Below are positions 43,852 to 51,854 of a stretch of DNA of 64,000 nt, piece after piece. How positions within the stretch are numbered: position 1 is the first letter of the stretch; every line of letters starts with the position of its first letter. The DNA comes from Acidobacteriota bacterium (GTDB lineage: Bacteria > Acidobacteriota > Thermoanaerobaculia > Multivoradales > Multivoraceae): the NCBI GenBank assembly GCA_026707545.1, contig JAPOWR010000001.1, positions 124,001 through 188,000 of the forward strand. The letters run 5' to 3'. The notes beneath the pieces are model-generated. The model ran no database searches and was not told the origin of the DNA. It saw only the letters and a list, made by a program, of their open reading frames with translations. Both the position numbers and the translations under genes were made by a program.

Positions 43852-45987
43852 ATGACTGACGAACCGAACGTACGTCCGGACGCCGGCGCCGACGGCACGA
43901 AGGGGATGACGGTGGCGCAGAGCCGCCTCCTGACCCTGGCCCTCATCGGGCTCGTGACCGTGCTCTCGATCCACGTCGCCAATGAGTGGCTGGAGGGCTG
44001 GCGCGTCGACCTTTCCGGGGGCGATCTCTACTCGCTGACCGACGGCAGCCACGCGATCCTCGATCGCATGCAGGAAGAGGGCGTCAATCCGCTGGACATC
44101 CGCCTCTACTTCTCCGAGACGGCGGGCAAGACGCTGCCCAAGTTCGTCAAGGACTTCATCGGCTACGAGCGCTATCTGCGCAGCCTGCTGGCTGAGTATG
44201 AGAGGGCCGCGGCCGGGAAGATTCGCCTCGAGACGATCGACCCGCTTCCCGACAGCGACGACGCGGACCGCGCCGCCGAGGACGGCCTGGACGGCAAGCT
44301 GATCAACCAGAACGGCGATCTCTTCTACTTCGGTCTCGCGTTCGAGACGCAGACCGGTAGCAGGGAGACGATCGAGTTCCTGTGGCCGCAGGAGCAGGAG
44401 AACATCGAGTACGAGATCTCGAAGAAGATCCACGGTCTGCTCTGGCCGGCCCGGCAGCGGGTGGGGGTGCTCTCGAGCCTGGAGGTCTTCGGCGGCGCCC
44501 AGGACCCGTTCATGGCGCAGATGCTGGCGGCTCAGGGCCGGACTCCGTCGCAGAAGTGGATCATCGTCCAGGTGCTGGAAGACCTCTACGACGTTTCCCA
44601 GGTCGCGCCGGACGTGGACGAGATCTCGAGTGACGACTACGACCTGCTCATCGTGATCCATCCCAAGGACCTGCCCGACAAGACGGCCTTCGCGATCGAC
44701 CAGTGGGTGGCCGCAGGCGGCAACACGCTGATCTTCCTCGATCCGTATGCGCTGGGCGACACCCCGCCGCAGAACCCGCAGCAGCCCTGGATGGCCCTCC
44801 AGTACCAGCCGGCCTCGAACCTGGAGCCGCTGCTCGCATCCTGGGGTCTGGAGCTTCCAGCGAACCGGTTCGCGGCCGACTTCGAGCTGGCGGCGCGGCG
44901 GCCGATGAGCCAGTTCGGCGCCGCCGAGTCGGTGATCATCGATCTCCAGGTCGATTCCGCGCTCCACGAAGACGTGCTGGACGAAGAGAATCCGATGCTG
45001 CGCGGCCTGTCGAACACGCGCTTCTTCCTTTCCGGCGTGCTGCGGGAACTGGGAGACGACGGGTCGGAGGCCGACGCTGGCGAAGACGATGCGGGGGACG
45101 AGCCCGGCGACCGCGACGCCGGCGAAACCGGACCTGTGGAGGGCGTCGAACTGCGGCCGCTGATCTCGACGACTCCGGCCGCCAACACGCTCGAAGTGCT
45201 GCCGGGCTTCGGCGGCGGCGACGGTCTTGCCTACACCGACCTGAACGACGGCGCGGCGCTCCGTGACGCGTTTGCACCAGGTGAGGAGCCCCTGGCGCTC
45301 GCGTACTTCGTGCGCGGCAGGTTGCCGACCGCCTTCCCGGACGGCGTGGACTACCCGGACAGAGAGGCGGAGCGGCCGCCCAACCTGCCGCCCGAGATCG
45401 AGATTCCGCCGCCCGATGACGCACAGATCATCCACCGTGATCCCCTGCCCGAAGAGGAACGCGGCGAGGCAGCGGTCGTCGTGTTCGCGGACGTGGACTT
45501 CATCCACGACCAGATCGCCTTCCTGCAGAACCCGTTCGGGATCATTCAGGCCGCGAACGACAACCACAAGGTCGTTCTCAACAGCATCGACTACCTGCTC
45601 GGCTCCCAGGACTTGATGTCGGTTCGGGCCAAGAGCGGGATCAGCCGCCCCTTCCTTCGCTTCGACGAGATCGAGGCGCAGGCCGAACTCGACACGCTCG
45701 ATCGAGAGCGGCAGATCCGGGAGGAGATCGAGAGCTTCGAGGAGGAGTTGCGGGAGAAGCAGGGCGAGATCACCCAGCGCAACGCGGCTCTCTTCGAGCG
45801 AAAGCTGCAGGAGGAAGTCGACGAGTTGAACGAGCGGATCCTGGAAGGCAACCGGGAGCTGCGGGACATCCGCAAGGGCCGGCGCGAAGCGCTCGAGCGC
45901 GAGGAGTCCATGGTGCGCTTCGCCGTCATCGGGTGGATGCCCATCGTCGTCCTGCTGATCGGTCTCTACCGCGCCCGGCGGCGCTAG
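43852..45987 (+). CDS. gldG: GldG-like ABC-associated membrane protein
   Basis: A 711-residue protein with an N-terminal membrane helix (LLTLALIGLVTVLSIHVANEW), a large extracytoplasmic domain of the ABC-2-type auxiliary family (LYSLTDGS, IRLYFSETAG) and an acidic low-complexity insertion near residues 400-425. A C-terminal coiled coil and a final membrane helix (VIGWMPIVVLLIGLYRARRR) complete it. It lies 12 bases after gldF. It forms the periplasm-facing part of the exporter and may recruit substrate. Confidence 0.9.
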   Translation: MTDEPNVRPDAGADGTKGMTVAQSRLLTLALIGLVTVLSIHVANEWLEGWRVDLSGGDLYSLTDGSHAILDRMQEEGVNPLDIRLYFSETAGKTLPKFVKDFIGYERYLRSLLAEYERAAAGKIRLETIDPLPDSDDADRAAEDGLDGKLINQNGDLFYFGLAFETQTGSRETIEFLWPQEQENIEYEISKKIHGLLWPARQRVGVLSSLEVFGGAQDPFMAQMLAAQGRTPSQKWIIVQVLEDLYDVSQVAPDVDEISSDDYDLLIVIHPKDLPDKTAFAIDQWVAAGGNTLIFLDPYALGDTPPQNPQQPWMALQYQPASNLEPLLASWGLELPANRFAADFELAARRPMSQFGAAESVIIDLQVDSALHEDVLDEENPMLRGLSNTRFFLSGVLRELGDDGSEADAGEDDAGDEPGDRDAGETGPVEGVELRPLISTTPAANTLEVLPGFGGGDGLAYTDLNDGAALRDAFAPGEEPLALAYFVRGRLPTAFPDGVDYPDREAERPPNLPPEIEIPPPDDAQIIHRDPLPEEERGEAAVVVFADVDFIHDQIAFLQNPFGIIQAANDNHKVVLNSIDYLLGSQDLMSVRAKSGISRPFLRFDEIEAQAELDTLDRERQIREEIESFEEELREKQGEITQRNAALFERKLQEEVDELNERILEGNRELRDIRKGRREALEREESMVRFAVIGWMPIVVLLIGLYRARRR

Positions 45988-46008
45988 GGCTTGCTAGGAG
46001 TTATCGGC

Positions 46009-47079
46009 ATGAGCCAGTTGAATCAGAGGCTTGTAGCCGCGGCCGCGGCGCTGCTCGCCCTTTCGGTCTTCAGCTACTGGAACAGCGTGTCGCGCGCCGA
46101 TCGGTTCGAGAGCGGTCAGAAGTTCCTGCCCAACCTGAACCCGGACGAGATCGCCGCGGTCGAGATCCTCCAGGGAGACGAGCAGGTCACCCTGAGCCGG
46201 CAGGACGACTTCTACGTGGTGGAGGAAGTCCACGACTACCGGGCCCGGAACGAGGGTGTGAACCGATTGGTGCGGAACCTGCTCGACATCGAACTCGCGA
46301 AGGAAATCGGCTCAGGCGACAACCTGGCCGCGGAACTCGGCATCGAACCGCCCGGCGAGGACACGGTCGAGGTGGCGCTCCAGAACGCAGCCGGCAGCGA
46401 CATGGTCCGGTTACGGGTAGGTAACCGGTTCGAGGGCGGCAGCGGCAACTACGTCCGCCGCCTCGATGGCGAGGAGAACCCGATCTTTCTGACCGAGGCG
46501 ACCGTGCTGATCGACAGCACGGCGGATCAGTTCCTGCAGAAGGAAATCGTCGACGTCGCCGGAAGCGACGTTGCGCGCATCGACGGACCCGACTTCACCT
46601 TCAGCACCGGTGAGGGCGAGAGCGACACGCTTGCTCTCGAGCGCGTGCCGGCCAGTCGGCGTGAGAAGACGAGCGAGGCCGGACGGGTCAGGAACTTCCT
46701 GTCCCGGCTGCGCTTCTCCGAGGTTCACCTCGCGGACGACGAGGAAGTGGCCGATCTCTCGTTCGATTCCGAGTTCCGTTACGAGTTGGCCGATGGATCC
46801 GGTTACGTCGTCTCAGTCGCCGGCCGCGATGACGACCGCTACATCCAGATCAGCGGCTATCACACGGTGCAGCAGGTCGAGATCGAACGCGACACACCCG
46901 ACGAGGAACTCCAGGAGAAGGCCGACATCCTGAACCGGGCGGAGGAGATGCGGGACTTCAACGACTACCACGGCTCCTGGGTCTACAAGCTGGACAGCTT
47001 CACCGGCGAGAAGCTGGATCTGCGCCGCGCCGACCTGATCGAAGACGAAGAAGAACAGAACGAGGAGCTTGACTCATGA
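46009..47079 (+). CDS. DUF4340 protein of the Gld-type exporter operon
   Basis: A 356-residue membrane-anchored protein with an N-terminal hydrophobic segment (AAAAALLALSVFSYW), followed by DUF4340 domains marked by DEIAAVEILQGDEQVTL and VNRLVRNLLDIELAKEIGSG. DUF4340 genes regularly follow GldG homologues, so it is inferred to be part of the same envelope machine. ATG 46009 is chosen because TAGGAG lies 9 bases before it. Its end overlaps the VOC gene by 4 bases. Confidence 0.85.
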   Translation: MSQLNQRLVAAAAALLALSVFSYWNSVSRADRFESGQKFLPNLNPDEIAAVEILQGDEQVTLSRQDDFYVVEEVHDYRARNEGVNRLVRNLLDIELAKEIGSGDNLAAELGIEPPGEDTVEVALQNAAGSDMVRLRVGNRFEGGSGNYVRRLDGEENPIFLTEATVLIDSTADQFLQKEIVDVAGSDVARIDGPDFTFSTGEGESDTLALERVPASRREKTSEAGRVRNFLSRLRFSEVHLADDEEVADLSFDSEFRYELADGSGYVVSVAGRDDDRYIQISGYHTVQQVEIERDTPDEELQEKADILNRAEEMRDFNDYHGSWVYKLDSFTGEKLDLRRADLIEDEEEQNEELDS

Positions 47080-47444
47080 TTGGCTACTGCACGATTGGCG
47101 TGAACGACATGGACCGGGCGACGGCCTTCTACGACTCCCTGCTCAGCGAGCTGGGCGCGAAGACCCTGTTCGACATGGGTCGGATCAAGGGCTACGGCGT
47201 TGGGCCGGGACAGCCGATGCTCGCGATCTGCATCCCCTACAACGAGGAACCGCAGGTGCCGGGGAACGGGAACATGGTGGCGATCGCCGCGGCTTCGCAG
47301 GAGCAGGTCGACCAGCTTCACGCCAGGGCGCTCGAGCTGGGCGGCACGGACGAAGGCGCGCCCGGAACGCGCGTGGCCACGTTCTACGGCGGCTACGTTC
47401 GGGATCTCGACGGCAACAAGCTCTGCTTCTTCAACATGGGCTGA
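47076..47444 (+). CDS. VOC/glyoxalase-fold protein lacking obvious metal ligands
   Basis: A 122-residue single VOC module: GYCTIGVNDMDRATAFYD at the N-terminus and VRDLDGNKLCFFN at the C-terminus. The usual N-terminal His and C-terminal Glu metal ligands are replaced (GYCTIG, LCFFN), so a conventional glyoxalase I activity is unlikely, and a binding or detoxification role is possible. ATGA overlap with the DUF4340 gene suggests coupling to the exporter operon, although the link may be positional only. Confidence 0.82.
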   Translation: MIGYCTIGVNDMDRATAFYDSLLSELGAKTLFDMGRIKGYGVGPGQPMLAICIPYNEEPQVPGNGNMVAIAAASQEQVDQLHARALELGGTDEGAPGTRVATFYGGYVRDLDGNKLCFFNMG

Positions 47445-47545
47445 AGCCGAGTCGGCGCTAGGTCCAGCGGGCTCTCGGCGTCGAGTAGCGAGCTGAGGAC
47501 GCCAGGTGAGGCTCGCCTCGCGGAGAGTCTTTCCGCGTCGCTCAG

Positions 47546-47575
47546 TTGACTTTTCGTAAAGACGAAAAATATGAT
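47546..47575 (+). promoter_or_regulatory. Strong sigma-70-like promoter with internal palindrome, TonB-receptor gene
   Basis: TTGACT at 47546-47551 and TATGAT at 47570-47575 are separated by 18 bases. Within the spacer, TTTTCGT (47551-47557) and ACGAAAA (47562-47568) form a perfect 7-base inverted repeat around a 4-base AAAG centre. ATG 47584 begins 8 bases after the -10 box. The AT-rich stretch is conspicuous in this GC-rich window, and the palindrome position is typical of repressor or MerR-type operators. Confidence 0.7.
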
Positions 47576-47583
47576 TCGTCTCG

Positions 47584-49884
47584 ATGGAAACACCAAGAAG
47601 GCTCCGGTCGCCGGACCGTATCGGCGTCACAGCCCTTGGTCTGTGGGCGATCGTGGCGGCGCTGACCGCGGCTCAGGGCGGGGCCGTCGACTGTCCGGCG
47701 GATGCCAGCCTGCGTGGCACGGTGCGCTCGCTTTCCGGGACACCGGTGGCCGACGCCGTGGCTACGCTGACGACTTCCTCCCGGACTGTGGCAACTGGAG
47801 AGGACGGGCGATTCTGCCTCTTTCCGGTGGAACCGGGCGAGCACCGGCTGGTCGTCTTCGCGGACGGCTACGGCGTCGCTGAACAGGAGTTCCTGGTCGA
47901 GGAGCAGGGCGCGGTCCAGGTCGAGATTCGCCTCCGCGCCGCGTTCGGCGAGGAGGTGGTGGTCAGTGCGACCAGGACGGAGAAGCGTCTCGCCGATGTG
48001 CCGCTCCACGTGCAGACAGTGCGGCGTTCCCAGATCGAGGGCGTTGTTGCGCGCACACTGGCCGACGCCGTGGAATGGACGCGGGGCGTGCGGGTCGAGT
48101 CGAACTGCCAGAGCTGCAATACCTCCCAGATCCGGTTGCTCGGTCTCGAGGGTCCGTACTCCCAGCTTCTGGTCGATGGCCAGCCGACCGTGTCGTCTCT
48201 CGCCATGGTCTATGGCATCGAGCAGTTGCCGGCCCGGCTGATCGACTCGGTCGAGGTGGTCAGGGGCGGCGGTTCGCCGGCCTACGGAGCGGGGGCGGTG
48301 GCGGGCGTGATCAACCTGATTCCGCACCATCCCGATCACACTCACGTCGAGGTGAGCGCCCGCTCGAGCCGGATGGATGGCGCCGGCGCCGTGGCGCGGA
48401 GCCCTTCGTACAGCCTGGTTGCCGACCTGATGCCCGGTTCGTCGCGGGCCGCGACGTTCTACGGCCAGGTAGACCGGGAAGCGCCGGTCGACGTCGACGG
48501 CGACGGGTTCACCGACGTCTCGATCCGCGACCTGGATGCTCTCGGAGCGCGCTACCACGAGTTGCTGTTCGACGGTGCGGCGCGGTTTGCGGTGGACGTC
48601 AGTCATGTCAGCGAGTTCCGTCGGGGCGGCGATCAGTTGCATCTGCCGCCGCAGCACGCTCAGGTCGCAGAGCAACTGGCCTCCCACAGGAAAGGCGTCA
48701 CGGCCTCCTGGCTTCAGACCGTTTCATCGCGATGGGACTGGCGGACAACCGTGTCCCATGCCGGCGCCGAACGAGACAGCTACTACGGGACGGGAGGCGA
48801 CTCGAGCGCCTTCGGGACAACCCGCAATCCGCTTTGGCTCTTCGACACCCAAGTCAACCGCGGCGGCGAGCGGGGCACGCTGAGTTTCGGCCTGCAGGCT
48901 TCGGACGATTTCATCCACGACCGCCAGCCAGCGTACGGACGGATCATTCGCGAGAGATACCGCGGGGCGGCGGCCTTCGTTCAGGACGACCGGAGGATCG
49001 CCGACGGCGTGACCCTGCTCTACGGGCTGCGGGTGGACCGCCACAATGCGGTCGACGGATCGATCGTCTCGCCGCGGGCGGCCCTGATGTGGACCCCGCG
49101 AAGCGACCTGACCCTGCGAGTCTCCCACAGCGCCGGCTTCCGTCCACCCGCGGTGTTCGACGAGCAACTCCACATCGCTCTGCTCGGCGGCGAGGCGATG
49201 GTCGTGCGGGACGAACCCGGCCTGCGGGAGGAGACGTCCGTCTCGCGCATGTTGAGCGTCGAGTGGAGGCCGATGGTCGGCGAGCGCACGGCCGTGGCGT
49301 TCGATTCGACCTTTTTCGATACGACGATCGCCGATCTGTTCCACAACCGCGAGGCGGACGATCCGGCGACCCCGGAACTCGAGTTCACGCGCACCAACTT
49401 CGGCCGTGCCCGGGTCGCCGGCGTGGAGGTTGGCTGGAGCCTGAGGCGCGGTCGTCTGGCCGTGGATTTGGGCTACGGATGGCAGCGGGCGGAGTTCGGC
49501 CATCCCGAACCGGATTTCGGCAGCACCCGCATGTTCCGAACGCCCGAACGCTACGGCACGGCGAGCGTCCGGTGGCTGCTCTCGGGCGGGCTCGATCTGT
49601 TCGCGGGCCTTCGCTACACGGGACAGATGGCGGCGCCGCATTACGCCGGCTACATCGCCAAGGATCGACTGGAGTTGACGCCGAGCTTCCTTGCTATTGA
49701 CGTTGCCGTGTCCCGGAAGTTCGTGCTCGGCGGAGACCGCGGCATCGTGGGCACGTTCGCGGTGAAGAACCTGACCGACGAGTACCAGCAGGACCTGGAC
49801 CGGGGGCCGCTACGGGATGCCGGCTACGTCTATGGACCGAGATTCCCGCGCAGCGTGGTCGTCGGCGTCAAAGTGGACCTGTAG
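47584..49884 (+). CDS. TonB-dependent outer-membrane receptor with Cys pair in the plug
   Basis: A 766-residue receptor. A signal peptide is followed by a carboxypeptidase-regulatory-like domain (residues 40-120), the plug domain and a 22-strand-type barrel. The plug contains Cys175 and Cys178 in SNCQSCNTSQIRLLGLEG, a pair seen in some Bacteroidota receptors, and a conserved VVRGGGSPAYGAGAVAGVINLI end. Possible ligands include metal or heme-like compounds, but this is inference. A thioredoxin-like gene follows after 2 bases, and the promoter carries a palindrome. Confidence 0.92.
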   Translation: METPRRLRSPDRIGVTALGLWAIVAALTAAQGGAVDCPADASLRGTVRSLSGTPVADAVATLTTSSRTVATGEDGRFCLFPVEPGEHRLVVFADGYGVAEQEFLVEEQGAVQVEIRLRAAFGEEVVVSATRTEKRLADVPLHVQTVRRSQIEGVVARTLADAVEWTRGVRVESNCQSCNTSQIRLLGLEGPYSQLLVDGQPTVSSLAMVYGIEQLPARLIDSVEVVRGGGSPAYGAGAVAGVINLIPHHPDHTHVEVSARSSRMDGAGAVARSPSYSLVADLMPGSSRAATFYGQVDREAPVDVDGDGFTDVSIRDLDALGARYHELLFDGAARFAVDVSHVSEFRRGGDQLHLPPQHAQVAEQLASHRKGVTASWLQTVSSRWDWRTTVSHAGAERDSYYGTGGDSSAFGTTRNPLWLFDTQVNRGGERGTLSFGLQASDDFIHDRQPAYGRIIRERYRGAAAFVQDDRRIADGVTLLYGLRVDRHNAVDGSIVSPRAALMWTPRSDLTLRVSHSAGFRPPAVFDEQLHIALLGGEAMVVRDEPGLREETSVSRMLSVEWRPMVGERTAVAFDSTFFDTTIADLFHNREADDPATPELEFTRTNFGRARVAGVEVGWSLRRGRLAVDLGYGWQRAEFGHPEPDFGSTRMFRTPERYGTASVRWLLSGGLDLFAGLRYTGQMAAPHYAGYIAKDRLELTPSFLAIDVAVSRKFVLGGDRGIVGTFAVKNLTDEYQQDLDRGPLRDAGYVYGPRFPRSVVVGVKVDL

Positions 49885-49886
49885 CC

Positions 49887-50456
49887 GTGCGGAGACTCGT
49901 GTTCGCTCCAGGGTCGGTTCTGGCGGCGATGCTGATGCTGGCGTTGGCGGCACCGCCGACGGCGGTTCCGGATGACGGATCGGCACCGGCGCGGGCGGAC
50001 GAGCTGGAGTCTCCGGCGAATCACGGCGTCCGGCTTGCCGACCTGTGGGCGGATCTGGCGGTGCGAGACCTCGATGGCCGGACCTGGACCGCGGCCGATT
50101 TCCAGGGTCGCGTCGTTCTGCTCGACTTCTGGGCCACCTGGTGCGCTCCCTGCCTCGCCGACTTCCCCCATCTCGAACGGGCGCGGGCCAGCTACGACGA
50201 TCAGGACCTCGTGATCCTCGCCGTTTCCCTCGACCGTTCGGGACGTGACGATCTGAGGAGCTTCAGGCGCCGGCAGGCCATCACCTGGCCCGTCCTCTTC
50301 GACGGACTGGGCGCTGCCGGAACGGTGGCCAGCCGCTTCCAGGTGGAGTATCCGCCGCGGTCCCTGCTGTTCGACCGGCGCGGACGGTTGGTGGCCCTCG
50401 ATGCCCGCGGATCGACACTCGACGCGGCGCTGAGGGTCCTTTTCGCCCCGGAGTGA
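49887..50456 (+). CDS. TlpA-like thioredoxin-fold protein, exported
   Basis: A 189-residue protein with a signal sequence or membrane anchor (VLAAMLMLALAAPPTA). It has a thioredoxin fold with the redox-active pair Cys86/Cys89 in WCAPC and the TlpA-type end YPPRSLLFDRRGRLVA. It would reduce or resolve disulfides in the periplasm. It starts at GTG 49887, 2 bases after the TonB-receptor stop. The receptor carries its own Cys-x2-Cys pair, so the two may be a redox-linked unit; this is inference. Confidence 0.9.
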   Translation: MRRLVFAPGSVLAAMLMLALAAPPTAVPDDGSAPARADELESPANHGVRLADLWADLAVRDLDGRTWTAADFQGRVVLLDFWATWCAPCLADFPHLERARASYDDQDLVILAVSLDRSGRDDLRSFRRRQAITWPVLFDGLGAAGTVASRFQVEYPPRSLLFDRRGRLVALDARGSTLDAALRVLFAPE

Positions 50457-50477
50457 CGTTCGCTGCGGACGGACTGC

Positions 50478-50483
50478 TACGCT
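50478..50483 (+). promoter_or_regulatory. -10 box of the TPR-protein gene, leaderless spacing
   Basis: TACGCT is followed by 9 bases and then GTG 50493. No ribosome-binding site is visible. GTGACG at 50453-50458 could serve as a poor -35 element with a 19-base spacer. Confidence 0.35.
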
Positions 50484-50492
50484 GACCGCCCC

Positions 50493-51842
50493 GTGTCCGG
50501 CGTGGCTGTACTCCTGCTGACCGCGATCGCGGCGCTGGTCCCGGTCCAGACGGCTCCCGGTCAGATTGATGCGGCATCGGGCGATCCGGTCGCGGTCTTG
50601 GCGGAGGCACGCGCGGCTGTCGAGCGGGCGCCCGCGGAGTTCGCGCCGGCGTTGGCGCTGGCCCGGGCGCTTGCCACCCTTGGGCGCACCGCTGACGCCC
50701 TCGCGGCGTTCTCCCGTGCGCGAGAGCTTGCGCCGGCCGGAGTGGGCGGCGACGCGGTCGCGTCGTCCTATCTCGTGCCAGCGTTGCTGCTGCGTGACCT
50801 CGACCGCACCGGCGAGGCGATCCGGCTGCTCGAGAACGGTACGAACGGCCGGCTCGGCAGTGCCGACGTCTACGAGCAACTCGCCTTGCTCCGACTGGCG
50901 GATGGCCTCGTTGACGGGGCGATGGCGGCCATCGACGCCGCCCTGGCCGAGAATCTCGAAAGCCCCGGACTCGACCTCGCCCGCGGACTGGCGCTGGCGC
51001 GCCATCCGAACCGTCGCGGCGAGGCCTTGGACTACCTGAAGCGCGCGCTGAAGGACGGCGTGGGAGACCCGGTCGTGATCCGTCTGGAAGCCGCCGAAAT
51101 CCTGTCGACCGATGGTCGCGATGCGGAGGCGATCGAGCACCTGCGCGCCGCCGAGGAGCTCGCGCCGAGCGAACCTGAGGTGATCTACCGCCTCGGCCGC
51201 GCCCTCGCCGCGGCTGGCGACCGGGAAGCCGCGCAGTCGGCTCTTGAGCGCCACCGGTCGCTGCAAGGCGCTCTGCAGCGCGCTGCTGAGATCGAGCGAG
51301 CGGCGTCTGCGGACCTGGCGGCCGGCTTGTCGGAAGTACAGGATCTGGCCGCAGCGGGCGATCTGGAAGCGGCGCTCGAACTTCTTCTCGGACTGGGGGG
51401 GCGGCCCGAGGATCCGCTAGTCGCGGATGCGTACTCGCTCCGGGCCAAGGTGTTGTTCTCGATGCGCCGGGTCGACGAGGCAGCGGCGAGCATTGCCGAG
51501 GCGCGGCGGCTCGCGCCGCATCGGGTGGAGCACCACTACCTGGAGGGGGTGTTTCTCCACACGGGTGGACATCCCGAGGACGCGGAGTCCGCACTCGAAC
51601 GGGCTGTGGCCCTTGATCCCGACCTCGGTGAGGCCCACGCCCTCCTCGGCGTGATCGCCGCGGAAACCGGCCGTCCCACCGAGGCCGCCGAGCGGATCGA
51701 GCGGGCGCTTGAGCTGGGGCTCGACCGTAACGCGCCGCTCCGTTTCAACTACGCCCGAGTGCTCGAGGCCCTTGGGCGCAGCGAAGAGGCCAAGGTGCAG
51801 ATGGAGGCGTTCGAGCGGTTGCGAGCCGACGGGCCGCCGTAG
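50493..51842 (+). CDS. TPR-repeat protein, exported
   Basis: A 449-residue protein of helical tetratricopeptide repeats. The visible repeats use an A-G-A-x4-A pattern, for instance EVIYRLGRALAAAGDREAA, and EAHALLGVIAAETGRPTEAA near the C-terminus. The N-terminus is hydrophobic enough to be a signal peptide (VAVLLLTAIAALVPVQT). It probably acts as a scaffold in the envelope. It converges on the PQQ-dehydrogenase gene with a gap of 12 bases. Confidence 0.85.
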   Translation: MSGVAVLLLTAIAALVPVQTAPGQIDAASGDPVAVLAEARAAVERAPAEFAPALALARALATLGRTADALAAFSRARELAPAGVGGDAVASSYLVPALLLRDLDRTGEAIRLLENGTNGRLGSADVYEQLALLRLADGLVDGAMAAIDAALAENLESPGLDLARGLALARHPNRRGEALDYLKRALKDGVGDPVVIRLEAAEILSTDGRDAEAIEHLRAAEELAPSEPEVIYRLGRALAAAGDREAAQSALERHRSLQGALQRAAEIERAASADLAAGLSEVQDLAAAGDLEAALELLLGLGGRPEDPLVADAYSLRAKVLFSMRRVDEAAASIAEARRLAPHRVEHHYLEGVFLHTGGHPEDAESALERAVALDPDLGEAHALLGVIAAETGRPTEAAERIERALELGLDRNAPLRFNYARVLEALGRSEEAKVQMEAFERLRADGPP

Positions 51843-51854
51843 CCGTTCGCGGCG

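Noticed and set aside
42916..45567. 883-codon open frame on the minus strand opposite the exporter genes
   Set aside because: Its sequence is a shadow of gldF/gldG and has a repetitive charged composition without any recognisable motif.
47445..47540. Cobalamin-type riboswitch before the TonB receptor
   Set aside because: The region is short, lacks the conserved B12-box sequence, and the promoter places transcription start after it.
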